Source: Bacillus sp. BGMRC 2118 (GTDB lineage: Bacteria; Bacillota; Bacilli; Bacillales; SA4). From it: a stretch of DNA of 64,000 nucleotides. Location of the stretch: the NCBI GenBank assembly GCA_008364785.1, contig VTTJ01000011.1, positions 1 to 64,000 of the forward strand, written 5' to 3'. The notes beneath the pieces were generated by a model, which worked only from the letters and a program-made list of their open reading frames with translations, did no database searches and had not been told where the DNA came from. The first letter of the stretch is position 1. Each line of letters opens with the position of its first letter. Position numbers and translations under genes: made by a program. Below are positions 7,620 through 16,772 of the stretch, one piece after another.

Positions 7620-8207
7620 TTAATATATTTCAACTTTAATTGGAGTAGAATGGTATCCATTTCCTGCGCTTTCTTCATTTGGACAAGCTGATATAGCTAT
7701 AATTAAATCCATCTCTGCCTGTAGCTCAATATAATCTCCAGCACTCGATTTAGCGGTTTTTACAGTAATTTGATTATCTTCATCTATCACTGTATTCATA
7801 AAGATATTAAAAGGGTAATGTTGGCGAGGAGCAGATAAGTCAAAGTTAGAAAGGGCTATATTTAAATTGTTATAACAATTTTCATGAGATTTATCTTTGT
7901 TAAAAAGTAGCTTATACATTTCAGGTCGGCAAGCTGGAGACAGCAAGTCATGTTTACCTACAGTATCTTTTATAACAGTTAACATGGGACGGTACAGATT
8001 AGAGTACAAGCTATCCATTTCCTTTACATCAGTACACTGCAATGCATCTCTTGTAGCTACTGGGTCTAATCTTTCCTCAATGTTTCCGTCATGATAAGCG
8101 ACGAAATCAGCAATTTGTTGTCCTTCTACATCAATGACTTTTATCATTTGCCCCTTTTTAACTCTAAAGCTATGTCCTGTCTTTGGTTCAATAAGATATG
8201 ATTTCAT
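7620..8207 (-). CDS. DUF1989 (urea-carboxylase-associated) protein
   Basis: A 195-residue soluble protein of the DUF1989 family, best known as UAAP1/UAAP2 beside urea carboxylase/allophanate hydrolase genes. Visible features are the opening beta-strand segment with GQQIADFVAY, the polar run DLLSPACRPEMY around residues 105-116, and NIFMNT further on. There is no urea amidolyase gene in the window, so it is an orphan and its substrate is unknown. It is preceded by GGAG about 12 nt before ATG. Single-gene unit. Confidence 0.75.
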   Translation of the reverse strand: MKSYLIEPKTGHSFRVKKGQMIKVIDVEGQQIADFVAYHDGNIEERLDPVATRDALQCTDVKEMDSLYSNLYRPMLTVIKDTVGKHDLLSPACRPEMYKLLFNKDKSHENCYNNLNIALSNFDLSAPRQHYPFNIFMNTVIDEDNQITVKTAKSSAGDYIELQAEMDLIIAISACPNEESAGNGYHSTPIKVEIY

Positions 8208-8292
8208 AAAAATTGCACTCCTACCTGAGGATTCGTTTCTATATTAAGTATAAAAAACTGGATAAGAAGCTCTTTATCCAGCTTAATAAACA

Positions 8293-8925
8293 TCAGTGAG
8301 TCATGTTATTTGGCAATGTAGCTTTTGAATATGCATTTAGCATTTGTGTCATATCCTGCTGCATCAGTTGTGGGACTTGGTAATATCCGTGTTTATTTTG
8401 GTATAAGAAAATTTCATAACTTAACTCGATAAAATTCGGAACACTATCAGCAATCACTCGACGAAGAACAGGGTTTGTCATCTCTAATGCTGTCATTGCT
8501 AGGAGTGTAGATAGTGACTTTGTATTACCTAACATATAAGCAGAAAGACCTTGATCAGATAGATCAGCAGTGGATTGATTAGGCTTCTTAGGTTTCCCAG
8601 GTTTAATACCATATACCGTGTTATTGTTTTGATTCATTTTATATTGCTTTGTAGGCACAGATGGGTCTTGCCCTGTTTGGAATGTTTCAACTATTGTATT
8701 ATATAGCTGCGTAACAAAATTATATTGGGAATTTAATATATTTTTTAATTCTGGATCCTTTATGTGTTCCTCATACATTTGGTATTGGTCTAACATACTA
8801 ATGATTCCAGCAATCACTTCATGTGCATCAAATAACTCATGACCACCATGATTCATCTTCATTTGATTGGTTGAGTTTACACTTGAGACCGGATTTTGCA
8901 TACCACTCTGATTCATATTTTGCAT
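8293..8925 (-). CDS. CotF-family spore coat protein
   Basis: A 210-residue protein with a low-complexity N-terminus rich in Met, Asn and Gln, then a four-helix ferritin-like CotF fold. A first helical pair (about residues 28-80, ELFDAHEVIAGIISMLDQY) and a second (about 118-205, with LSTLLAMTALEMTNPVLRRV) are joined by a Lys/Pro/Asn-rich linker. Expected in the spore coat, probably made late in the mother cell. AAGGAGG precedes the ATG. A short DUF1989 neighbour reads the same way but shows no functional link. Confidence 0.8.
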   Translation of the reverse strand: MQNMNQSGMQNPVSSVNSTNQMKMNHGGHELFDAHEVIAGIISMLDQYQMYEEHIKDPELKNILNSQYNFVTQLYNTIVETFQTGQDPSVPTKQYKMNQNNNTVYGIKPGKPKKPNQSTADLSDQGLSAYMLGNTKSLSTLLAMTALEMTNPVLRRVIADSVPNFIELSYEIFLYQNKHGYYQVPQLMQQDMTQMLNAYSKATLPNNMTH

Positions 8926-9051
8926 GTTTAGTTCCTCCTTGAGTTCAAAATTACCTTTCTATAATTACCTGACTTGGCGAGAATCATGTAAACTTTTTCT
9001 AAACATGGCTTTATGGTAGTATTATCGTTTTCTTACTGTTTTTTATTAAAA

Positions 9052-9161
9052 GGCTCTGTTAAACCTTGTTGTTGATTTTCCTTCAAGGACACTCGCAGGA
9101 GTATCGCGTCCTTTCACTTTAAACAGCCTACTAAATTTCAACACTGTACATTAACACAGCC
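9052..9161. mobile_element. MITE-like element, family 2, copy 1 (internally shortened)
   Basis: This 110-bp element starts GGCTCTGTTAAACCTTG and ends TTAACACAGCC, imperfect inverted ends. It is about 79 bp shorter than the copy at 18503-18691 but shares both ends. Flanks TATTAAAA and TAATAAAA look like a decayed 8-bp target duplication. It lies in the 426-bp gap between the coat gene and the YcgG-like gene; the rest of that gap (8940-9051, 9162-9351) shows no gene. Confidence 0.7.
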
Positions 9162-9351
9162 TAATAAAAAGTAAAGAAAAATCAAAGATAGTAAATATCT
9201 TCCAATATATATAATAAACAGGACCATATTTAAATGATCCTGCTTATATATTTGCTAGTATATTATGATTAAGTTACAAGTCTGAAGCTCCTGAGATACA
9301 GGAATCGACAATTTTTTATATCTATAAATCAACATTAAAGTTTAACATAGC

Positions 9352-10113
9352 CTATTTTATAAACTTTGAGAGTATAGTTTTCATTCTCATAAATGGACAT
9401 TTTGAAGGACTAGTGTCATCATCATTTAAAAAATATTGTTTCCATTCATGGTTATCATTATTTCCATACCACTTTAAGTCAGAATGAACGGGAATTCCAT
9501 CGAATTCAACAAGCCGCTTACGTATTTGTTTTTTCATATTTCGTCCAAATGCAGTTGAATCAGATATCTCTTCGAATACCCATCTTGGCTGAAAAGCTAG
9601 CATAAATGAAGGAAAGTGCCTGCTCTTTCTAACTGAGTGAGCGGGTGTAGTACAGAATGAAAAATAAGGTTCTCCATCAAAACAAAATTCCCATTCATGG
9701 TGTGCTGGATCAGTTGGAATATGATTTGGCCAGTCTGCATGATCTAATGATGAAACGTTACTTAAAATGGACCAAAACAAGTTGAAATAATCATCAATTT
9801 CATAGCTTTCAATAAGTTCTTTATCTGTCTCGAAAAAAACAACCAGAGAAGCGTACTTACCTGTACCTCTTGAACATTTTCCATACTCCCTCAAAGTTGA
9901 AGCTAATTCTTCGATAGATCTTGATTTACGTGGGTCCCCTAGAAAACTAAACCGAAGATTATTCGTTAGTAAACCATGTCTAGCAGGGATACAAGGATAC
10001 GTATTATCATCGTCAGCAACGACTGAATGAAAATATTGATATGCAATTTTCTTCCAATCAGGAAGGGTGTGGATATTATCATCCAACCATTTTGTGTCAT
10101 AAAGTGTACTCAT
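9352..10113 (-). CDS. YqcI/YcgG family protein, possible heme-dependent oxygenase
   Basis: A 253-residue soluble protein of the YqcI/YcgG family (residues about 8-240). The family includes GntA, a heme-dependent N-hydroxylase of guanitoxin biosynthesis, so an N-oxygenase role is possible here. Typical stretches are YPCIPARHGL, HEWEFCFDGEPYFSF and FMLAFQPRWVFEE. Several conserved His and Cys residues could bind heme or metal. It stands alone with an AAGGAGGAG ribosome site. The substrate cannot be deduced; no biosynthetic neighbours are present. Confidence 0.7.
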   Translation of the reverse strand: MSTLYDTKWLDDNIHTLPDWKKIAYQYFHSVVADDDNTYPCIPARHGLLTNNLRFSFLGDPRKSRSIEELASTLREYGKCSRGTGKYASLVVFFETDKELIESYEIDDYFNLFWSILSNVSSLDHADWPNHIPTDPAHHEWEFCFDGEPYFSFCTTPAHSVRKSRHFPSFMLAFQPRWVFEEISDSTAFGRNMKKQIRKRLVEFDGIPVHSDLKWYGNNDNHEWKQYFLNDDDTSPSKCPFMRMKTILSKFIK

Positions 10114-10231
10114 AATAGAGTCTCCTCCTTCATTTTATTACTTTATTGTTGAAGGAGTTGATAGGTGTAAGGACAATTAACCTAGATTAGCCCATTTGAT
10201 TAATATATCAATAAATCACAATGCAAAGATA

Positions 10232-10262
10232 ATAAAAAAGCCAGTTCACAAAAGAACTGGCT
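10232..10262 (-). terminator. terminator of the chemoreceptor gene
   Basis: AGCCAGTTC / GAACTGGCT stem (10239-10262); on the minus strand it is followed by a run of T. It lies about 55 bp after the chemoreceptor stop. Confidence 0.8.
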
Positions 10263-10318
10263 TTCTTATTTAATCCTTTTTGGTGATTAATGAAATAACG
10301 TGTAACAGTGTATCTTAA

Positions 10319-12106
10319 TCAAAATTTAAACTGTCTAGCAATTTCAAGTAGCTTATGAGACATGTCAGCCAACACCTTGGATGAGGCACTTACTTCTTCC
10401 ATAGTGGCAGTTTGTTCTTCCGTAGCAGCAGCTACTTCCGTTGTATAACTATTAGATTTAATCGTCACTTCATTGATATGCTCCATCTGGTCAACTAAGG
10501 AAGTTGTTTGATTATTTATTTCGTTCACTGAATCAGACACTTGTAACAGTTGATCAGAAACTAATTCAATTGCAGTAGAAATCTCCTTAAAAGAGGAGCC
10601 TGCTTCATTTACTAATTCTTTTCCTTTTTTCACTGCGTTCTCTCCATCTTGCATAGAGTGAACGGCAAGAGATGTGTTCTGTATAATATCACTAATGATT
10701 TCATTTATTTGTTTAGTTGAGGCACTGGACTGTTCGGCTAACTTTCTTACCTCATCTGCTACGACAGCAAAACCTTTCCCGTGTTCCCCGGCTCTGGCAG
10801 CTTCAATTGCCGCATTTAAAGCCAGTAAGTTTGTTTGTTCAGCTATCCCGTTTATTAAGGCTAAAATCTTCTCAATTTCTGAAGCTTTATTATTTAATAG
10901 TTTGATGACGTTTGATGTTTCGTTGGTTCTTTCATCAATGATCTCCATTTGATGAATAGCGCTTTGGACAACTTGAACACCATTGATTGAGTGATTTGTT
11001 GTATTATTCGTTGACTGAGTTACTTCCCCAACATGTTTTGAAATAGAAGTTACTTCACTAGAGATATGTCCAACAAGTGTAATGGTATTATTCACTTGAG
11101 TTAGTTGAGAGTCTGTTCCACTAGCAACTTCTTGTATAGATACTGCAATTTGCTCAGAGGCTCTAGAAGTCTCATCAGCATTCGCACTTAATTCTTGAGA
11201 TGATGCGGCCACGTGTTCTGAAGTAGTCATAACCTGTTGAATAAGTTCCTTCAAGTTTTCAGTCATTTGATTATAACTATCTATGATAAGACTAAATTCG
11301 TCCTTTGTTTTTAAGTTAATCTTCTCTGCAGACAGATCTCCTTGAGATAATCTAGATAATCCTTCTTGTAATAAAGACAGTGGCTTATTAACTCCTCGAA
11401 CAAAGAAATATGTTAGTAAAAGTCCAACTACAAGAGAAATAAATCCAATAATTAAATCTTTCATTAATAGATTGTTTCTTAGCGTAACAGCTAATTTATG
11501 CATATTGAAGTCGATTCCTGCTACACCAATTATCTTTCCATTCGCATCTTTTACTGCTTTTGCAAGGGTAATGGTAGAGAAACCAGAAGCAGTATCAATA
11601 TAGGGAGCAGTCCAGATGATCTCACCATTCGCTTCTTCAGCTTGTTTATACCATTCTCTTTCTGTTGGATCGTATTCGTTTAAATCAACTTCAGCTGGTG
11701 GAATACTGTGAAGGTATAATGCGCCATTTTCAGTTCCCATATATAAGTTTAACGTGTATTCCTGACTGGATTGAAAGGTAGATAGAAACTTTTCGTAGAA
11801 TTCTGTTTTGACTGGTTCATTCGCTAGAGGCATATTTGTAATGTTCTTTTCAGCACTATTAGTAAATTGATAGGATTGGTACTGCATTTCTTCCTTCTTA
11901 CTAATATCCTCTAGAATTTGCTCGTATTCTTTAAATATCTTTGTGAATGCAGGTGAGCTCTCTTCAAGAACAGCTTTATCGATGACTACTCGTTCTAGAA
12001 TGTCAGTTTTTAAGTAGGAAGTAAGACCAATTATTGTAACAGGAACGAATAATAATAGAAACATAATGATTGATAACTTAAATTTTAGAGAATGATAAAA
12101 CTTCAT
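10319..12106 (-). CDS. methyl-accepting chemotaxis protein (dCache type)
   Basis: A 595-residue transmembrane chemoreceptor. An N-terminal helix (about 10-30) and a second (about 216-236) flank an extracellular dCache sensor containing the Cache motif DPTEREWYKQA and AGIDFNMHKL. A HAMP linker follows (about 237-290), then the cytoplasmic signalling coiled coil with the conserved hairpin tip (AEQTNLLALNAAIEAARAGE). It should signal to CheA/CheW. The ligand is unknown; dCache receptors often bind amino acids or other small molecules. No che genes lie nearby, and it forms its own transcription unit. Confidence 0.95.
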   Translation of the reverse strand: MKFYHSLKFKLSIIMFLLLFVPVTIIGLTSYLKTDILERVVIDKAVLEESSPAFTKIFKEYEQILEDISKKEEMQYQSYQFTNSAEKNITNMPLANEPVKTEFYEKFLSTFQSSQEYTLNLYMGTENGALYLHSIPPAEVDLNEYDPTEREWYKQAEEANGEIIWTAPYIDTASGFSTITLAKAVKDANGKIIGVAGIDFNMHKLAVTLRNNLLMKDLIIGFISLVVGLLLTYFFVRGVNKPLSLLQEGLSRLSQGDLSAEKINLKTKDEFSLIIDSYNQMTENLKELIQQVMTTSEHVAASSQELSANADETSRASEQIAVSIQEVASGTDSQLTQVNNTITLVGHISSEVTSISKHVGEVTQSTNNTTNHSINGVQVVQSAIHQMEIIDERTNETSNVIKLLNNKASEIEKILALINGIAEQTNLLALNAAIEAARAGEHGKGFAVVADEVRKLAEQSSASTKQINEIISDIIQNTSLAVHSMQDGENAVKKGKELVNEAGSSFKEISTAIELVSDQLLQVSDSVNEINNQTTSLVDQMEHINEVTIKSNSYTTEVAAATEEQTATMEEVSASSKVLADMSHKLLEIARQFKF

Positions 12107-12151
12107 ACAGATACCCCCATAATTGCTTTAATAAAAACTTGTTGTATTCAT

Positions 12152-12180
12152 AAAATATCATTATTTAATTATTCTAACAA
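12152..12180 (-). promoter_or_regulatory. candidate promoter of the chemoreceptor gene
   Basis: On the minus strand TTGTTA (12175-12180), 17-bp spacer, TATTTT (12152-12157). A sigma-D type motif, common for chemoreceptors, was looked for and not seen. Confidence 0.4.
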
Positions 12181-12605
12181 TAGTATAAGTCGAAATTTGT
12201 AGAATTTTATGAAAATTAATTCCTTATTTATGTAACTGCTTAAGGTTGACTTCATTAGATAGAGAAGAGAATTAAGGTATTTTACTAGAATTAAGTTGAA
12301 TAGTACCCGCATATCGAGTTTAAACCAGATTGATTATGTTCCTTAAATTGGAGGAAGAAATAATAAATTTGGAATGGAGTCAGTTCATGGAAGTAAATAT
12401 GAGTTTAGTTGAAGTTGTTTTAGGGATTCATAAGTAAAAGAATCTGAGAACAGTCTTAATATGAGAATATAATGTCCCACCCAAAATTAATAAAAATTGC
12501 CCTTTTATTATCATCCGAACAGGGAAGGGCTAGTAACCAGTGTACTTCTTAGAATTGCAAAACTAAACGAAAGTAGGATTTTCATTTTTACATCTACAAC
12601 AAAGG
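12181..12605. other. gene-free stretch between chemoreceptor and opuA
   Basis: No convincing coding region, RNA or repeat is seen here. A weak open frame (12497-12736) runs into the opuAC gene on the other strand and has no ribosome site. Confidence 0.6.
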
Positions 12606-12656
12606 AAAAACACCTCAATGTACCAATTCTACTGAATTCGGCTATTGGGTGTTTTT
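12606..12656 (-). terminator. terminator of the opuA operon
   Basis: AAAAACACC ... GGTGTTTTT with additional CAAT/ATTG pairing; on the minus strand a T run follows the opuAC stop by about 40 bp. Confidence 0.7.
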
Positions 12657-12692
12657 CATCATCACATTTAAAATTGTTTCTTTATAGAGTTA

Positions 12693-13586
12693 CTATTCTT
12701 TTAAATCTTCAATTGAATCAATATCCATATAGCTAGGAACAACAAGGCCGAGCTTTGTACCGTGAAGATTAGATCCTAAATCTTCGAACTCACCTTCGTA
12801 CTCAGCATAGTAGTCTGCATGTGTTGTAGGCAACCAAGCACCTACCATTGCATCTCCACTGCCACTTGCGATACCAGACCACATTGGACCAGCATCCACT
12901 TGGACTAACTCAACATCATATCCAAGGCTTTTTAGAACGTGTCCAATTACATTTGTACCAGCAATGACATCATCCCATGCTACATAAAGTAACTTCAGCT
13001 CATCACCATCAACCTTTTCAGCACCTTCTGTCCACGTGCTTACTAGGTCTTCATTTTCACTTACCCATTGTTCTGCTGCTTCTTCAGGGGATTTTCCTTC
13101 ATTAATTAACAGCATCACACTTTCAATATGTTCTGGTTCCCATTGGAAGTTGTCTAGAACGGAATAGGCTGTAGGATGGTCTTCCTTTAAGCCAAGGCGT
13201 GCGATAGTATGAACGTCTTCAGCTCCACCGTAAATTCCTTTTGGATCGTCTAAATACTTAAGGTCAAACTCAGAAAACTTCCAGTGTGGGCTCCAGCCTG
13301 TCACGATAATAGGGTCTTCATTTTTGTATGCCTTTGCTAATGAGGCAGCCATTGCTGCACCAGAGCCTTCTACAACTTCCCAATCATCTAATCCGTATCC
13401 AGGTAAGACATCCTCAATCGTAAGCTTCATCAGGCCAGCACCTGGATCAATTCCTACGATTTCATAATCAACCTGTTCACCAACAGATCCTGTCTTTTTT
13501 GCTCCTGATTCTTCTGCACCACTACATGCAGCAAGTCCTAAAGATAATACCGTTGCAGCTGTTATACCCATTAATTTTTTATACAT
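12693..13586 (-). CDS. opuAC: glycine betaine-binding lipoprotein OpuAC
   Basis: Extracellular substrate-binding subunit of the OpuA osmoprotectant importer (297 residues). A lipoprotein signal ends in LAAC (Cys at about 21). The OpuAC-type domain fills the remainder, with tryptophans typical of the betaine cage (GWSPHWKF, VGAWLPTTH, GPMWSG). Betaine or proline betaine should be captured and passed to OpuAB under osmotic stress. Its ATG shares one base with the opuAB stop (TAATG), so translation is coupled. Confidence 0.95.
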   Translation of the reverse strand: MYKKLMGITAATVLSLGLAACSGAEESGAKKTGSVGEQVDYEIVGIDPGAGLMKLTIEDVLPGYGLDDWEVVEGSGAAMAASLAKAYKNEDPIIVTGWSPHWKFSEFDLKYLDDPKGIYGGAEDVHTIARLGLKEDHPTAYSVLDNFQWEPEHIESVMLLINEGKSPEEAAEQWVSENEDLVSTWTEGAEKVDGDELKLLYVAWDDVIAGTNVIGHVLKSLGYDVELVQVDAGPMWSGIASGSGDAMVGAWLPTTHADYYAEYEGEFEDLGSNLHGTKLGLVVPSYMDIDSIEDLKE

Positions 13587-14434
13587 TATGCTTCTCCCCT
13601 TTGTTTTTTGTTTCCTATATTTTGAGTAATCCGGTCTAATACGATTGCAATAATGACAATAGAGAGACCAGCTTCAAACCCGATACCTGTTTTAATTTGT
13701 GTGACAGCGCGGTAAACCTCTGTTCCAAGGCCAGGTGCCCCAACCATTGAGGCAATGACAACCATCGATAGTGCCAACATAATACTTTGGTTAATACCAG
13801 CCATAATGGTAGGCATTGCCAAAGGAAGCTGAACCTTGACTAAGCGCTGTCTAGTGGTAGTGCCAAATGCTTCGGTTGCTTCAATGATATCTCCTGGAAC
13901 TTGGCTGATACCCAAGATCGTTAAACGAATCGTAGGCGGCATTGCGAAGATAACAGATGCAACAACACCTGGTACAACTCCAATATTAAAGAAGAAGATG
14001 GCAGGAATTAAGTATACAAAGGCAGGCATTGTTTGCATGAAATCAAGTGTAGGGGTTACAATCTTTTGAACCAATTCCTTTTGTGAGGCCCAAATACCTA
14101 ATGGGACTCCGACTACGATTGAAATGATGACAGCTGTTAATACTAACGCCAATGTCTCAAGCATGTCTTCCCAATACCCAAGATTTAAGATAAGTAAAAG
14201 TCCTATCACTGAGAATAGTGCAACTCTCCAACGGCTCGTTTTCCAAGCAACGAATCCGATGACTACGATTAATAGAAGAGGTGGGATGAATGTGAGTAGT
14301 GCGACAAATCCTTCTACAAACCCCTCTAAACCAATCGTTAGAATATCGAAAAAACCTGCTAAATTATCAGTCAACCATTCTACTAATCCATCAACATATT
14401 TGGCGAGCGGGAGTTTAGGAATCATTCCTTCCAT
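13586..14434 (-). CDS. opuAB: glycine betaine ABC permease OpuAB
   Basis: Membrane subunit of OpuA (282 residues). About eight helices are visible; the EAA-type coupling loop for the ATPase is EATEAFGTTTRQRLVKVQLPLAMPT around residues 190-215 (shown in part here: EAFGTTTRQRLVKVQLP). The gene starts directly after the opuAA stop (TAA then ATG) and overlaps opuAC by one base. It forms the translocation path for osmoprotectants with opuAA and opuAC. Confidence 0.95.
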   Translation of the reverse strand: MEGMIPKLPLAKYVDGLVEWLTDNLAGFFDILTIGLEGFVEGFVALLTFIPPLLLIVVIGFVAWKTSRWRVALFSVIGLLLILNLGYWEDMLETLALVLTAVIISIVVGVPLGIWASQKELVQKIVTPTLDFMQTMPAFVYLIPAIFFFNIGVVPGVVASVIFAMPPTIRLTILGISQVPGDIIEATEAFGTTTRQRLVKVQLPLAMPTIMAGINQSIMLALSMVVIASMVGAPGLGTEVYRAVTQIKTGIGFEAGLSIVIIAIVLDRITQNIGNKKQRGEA

Positions 14435-15685
14435 TTAATTCACCTCCCTGGTCACTGCGGCTTCTACTGTTCCTTGACCGATAGTGTTAATATGCTTCTC
14501 ATTTCCTGATAGTGCACCAATGACAGCACCCTTGACAAGAATCCCTTTTAGTCGTCCTTTGTCATCTGTTACAGCAACTGGAATAGTTGCATTGGATACC
14601 TTATCAAATAAATCAGATAGTACCGTATCTGGATTTACTGTTGTCAGTTCATTACTTAGGATTTCTTTTAGAGAAAGATTTTTTTCTACTGCTCTTGATG
14701 CTTCACCAGCCGTTACAACCCCAAGCAGTGTTTGCTGCTTATCTACTGCATATATAGAAGAGATTCCTAGTTCCTTCATTAACTGCAGAGCCACGCGCGG
14801 TCCTTTATCCATTTGAACCGTTTCTGCACGTTTCATCACATGTGAAGCTGTAAGAACTTTTGATAAGTCGACATCCTCTACGAATCTCTCTACATATTGA
14901 TTGGATGGATTCATTAAAATTTCTTCAGGTGTTCCAATTTGGACAATATTTCCGTCCTTCATTAAGGCAATACGATCTCCGATTCGTAATGCTTCATCTA
15001 AATCGTGCGTAATAAACACAATGGTTTTTTCCATCGAAGACTGTAGTTCCAAAAGTTCATCCTGCATATCCTTACGAATGAGTGGGTCTAGTGCACTAAA
15101 GGCTTCATCCATTAACAACACATCTGGATTGCTTGCCAGTGCTCTAGCTAACCCTACACGCTGCTGCATTCCTCCACTTAATTGGCTAGGATACTGACTT
15201 TCATATCCCTTTAAACCAACTAATTCTAAGGCTTCCATTGCTTTTTGGCTTCGCTCTTCTTTACTCATACCTTGTACTTCTAACCCATACTCCGTATTTT
15301 CTAGAACAGTATAGTGAGGGAACAGTGCAAACTTTTGGAATACCATACTGATTTTCCTTCTGCGTACCTGACGTAATTCTTCCTTATTCATTTTGACGAC
15401 ATCCTCGCCGTCAATTAAAACTTTGCCATTAGTTGGATCAATTAAGCGATTCAGCATACGAACTAGTGTCGACTTTCCACTTCCAGATAGCCCCATAATG
15501 ACAAATATTTCACCAGCATGTACATCAAAACTAGCTTGATTCACACCGACTGTACATCCAGTACTCCGTAAGATTTCTTCTTTTGTTTTTCCACTATTCA
15601 GTTGCTGAGTAGCTTGTTTGACATTTTTTCCAAAGATCTTTGTTACGTTGTCTACGCTTATTTTTACTTTCCTGTTTACTTCCAT
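14435..15685 (-). CDS. opuAA: glycine betaine ABC ATPase OpuAA with CBS domains
   Basis: ATPase of the OpuA importer (416 residues). Walker A GLSGSGKST (about 70-78), signature LSGGMQQR, Walker B VLLMDEAFSALD and the H-loop FITHD are intact. The C-terminal part (about 285-400) holds a pair of CBS domains, which in OpuA-type transporters sense ionic strength and gate transport. First gene of the operon, with GAGGTG before its ATG, a sigma-A promoter 42 bp upstream and a palindromic operator further up. Confidence 0.95.
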   Translation of the reverse strand: MEVNRKVKISVDNVTKIFGKNVKQATQQLNSGKTKEEILRSTGCTVGVNQASFDVHAGEIFVIMGLSGSGKSTLVRMLNRLIDPTNGKVLIDGEDVVKMNKEELRQVRRRKISMVFQKFALFPHYTVLENTEYGLEVQGMSKEERSQKAMEALELVGLKGYESQYPSQLSGGMQQRVGLARALASNPDVLLMDEAFSALDPLIRKDMQDELLELQSSMEKTIVFITHDLDEALRIGDRIALMKDGNIVQIGTPEEILMNPSNQYVERFVEDVDLSKVLTASHVMKRAETVQMDKGPRVALQLMKELGISSIYAVDKQQTLLGVVTAGEASRAVEKNLSLKEILSNELTTVNPDTVLSDLFDKVSNATIPVAVTDDKGRLKGILVKGAVIGALSGNEKHINTIGQGTVEAAVTREVN

Positions 15686-15726
15686 TCTTTCACCTCTTTA
15701 AGGTCGTCACGATTAGGTACTTAATA

Positions 15727-15755
15727 AGTATATAAAGTCCTAGATTCATACTCAA
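15727..15755 (-). promoter_or_regulatory. sigma-A promoter of opuA
   Basis: On the minus strand TTGAGT (15750-15755), 17-bp spacer, TATACT (15727-15732). The start site would be near 15720, leaving a leader of about 35 nt. Confidence 0.6.
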
Positions 15756-15784
15756 AGTGCATATTCAGCCATATTTTACCTTTA

Positions 15785-15810
15785 GAACGTACAGTTTTTT
15801 CTGTACGTTC
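15785..15810. promoter_or_regulatory. palindromic operator between opuA and its GbsR-type regulator
   Basis: A perfect 10-bp inverted repeat (GAACGTACAG, T6, CTGTACGTTC) sits in the divergent intergenic region. It is not followed by a T run and precedes no gene end, so it is not a terminator. It lies about 30 bp upstream of the opuA -35 box. The likely binder is the adjacent GbsR-type protein; this is inference. Confidence 0.65.
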
Positions 15811-15930
15811 TATATATACTGTATTCTTAGAATTATTACGATATACGTCCTTATCCTCCAAAATTGTCATTTTCCCTTTTTAATTAGGTTATGATAGTCT
15901 GTATGTATAGCAAATCAGGGAAGTGATTGA

Positions 15931-16473
15931 ATGAATGATTATGAAAAGCTGCAAGTAGCTCGCAGTCGTTGTATTGATTCATTAGCGCAAAATATGAACT
16001 TATATGGAATAAATGAATCAGTTGGAAGGTTATATGGATTGTTATATTTCTCAAATGAGCCTATGTCATTAGATTCAATGAAAGAAGAACTAGGTATGAG
16101 TAAAACAAGTATGAGTACATCAGTAAGACAACTACAAGATCTCCAAATGGTAGAAAAGGTATGGGTGAAGGGTAGTCGTAAAGATCTATATCAAGGCTCA
16201 CATGATTGGTATCAAACATTTACGGACCTTTTTTCAATTAAATGGAGAGTAGGAATCTCAGCTAATATAAGTGCGATCAACAAATCCATCAGTGAACTAC
16301 AAGAATTAGTAGATGAACCGGAAACATCCATGGAGATCAAAGAAGAAGCAAAAGCAGATCTTGAGAAATTGAATTATGCTTTAAACTATTATGATTGGTT
16401 AAATAGGCTCGTTGATAGTTTTGAATCGAGGGAAATTTTTAATTTTATACCGAAAGTGAAGGACACTCCTTAA
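15931..16473 (+). CDS. GbsR/OpuAR-type MarR-like repressor
   Basis: A 180-residue winged-helix protein of the GbsR family. The helix-turn-helix is around residues 50-85 (MSLDSMKEELGMSKTSMSTS), and the long helical C-terminal half carries aromatic residues that can bind choline or betaine (DWYQTF, YYDWLN). Relatives (GbsR, OpcR) repress uptake or synthesis of glycine betaine. Divergent placement with opuA and a shared palindrome suggest it controls opuA. It has a weak ribosome site (GGGAAG) and its own terminator. Confidence 0.88.
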   Translation: MNDYEKLQVARSRCIDSLAQNMNLYGINESVGRLYGLLYFSNEPMSLDSMKEELGMSKTSMSTSVRQLQDLQMVEKVWVKGSRKDLYQGSHDWYQTFTDLFSIKWRVGISANISAINKSISELQELVDEPETSMEIKEEAKADLEKLNYALNYYDWLNRLVDSFESREIFNFIPKVKDTP

Positions 16474-16497
16474 GTAGAATGAAGGGAGTGTTTTTTT
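16463..16497 (+). terminator. terminator of the GbsR-type gene
   Basis: ACACTCC / GGGAGTGT stem spanning the stop codon, followed by seven T. Confidence 0.85.
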
Positions 16498-16498
16498 G

Positions 16499-16682
16499 GG
16501 CTCTTTTCTAAAACTTTGTTACTTTTAGTACAATATTTTGGTCTACAACCAGTTTATGAAGAGAACTGAGGTTGGATTAGAAAAGAGCAACTCTCTTTAT
16601 GTATAGTAGTAACTAGATACTAAGGTAAAAATCAGGCTTCCTGAGATTTTTACGAAATGCAACAGTCTATACGAAAACAGCC
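16499..16682 (+). mobile_element. MITE-like element, family 1, copy A
   Basis: A 184-bp element starting GGCTCTTTTCTAAAACTTTG and ending in GAAAACAGCC, imperfect inverted ends of about 24 bp. It has no coding capacity. Related copies lie at 17708-17807, 30087-30266, 33296-33462 and 43347-43437. T-rich flanks (TTTTTTTG, TTTTTTAT) may be a decayed 8-bp duplication. The remaining gap to the next gene (16683-16772) holds no clear promoter. Confidence 0.75.
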
Positions 16683-16772
16683 TTTTTTATGGAAAGAAAA
16701 GTAAATAGGCTCATCTGGACAAATACCCATTCATATACTACCTTTGAGTGAATTGAAAAGGAGTTGTGTAGT

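Noticed and set aside
12497..12736. 79-codon plus-strand frame
   Set aside because: No ribosome site, crosses the opuA terminator and the 3' end of opuAC on the other strand.
15785..15810. opuA palindrome as a terminator
   Set aside because: It ends no gene, lacks a T run after the second arm and lies between divergent starts.
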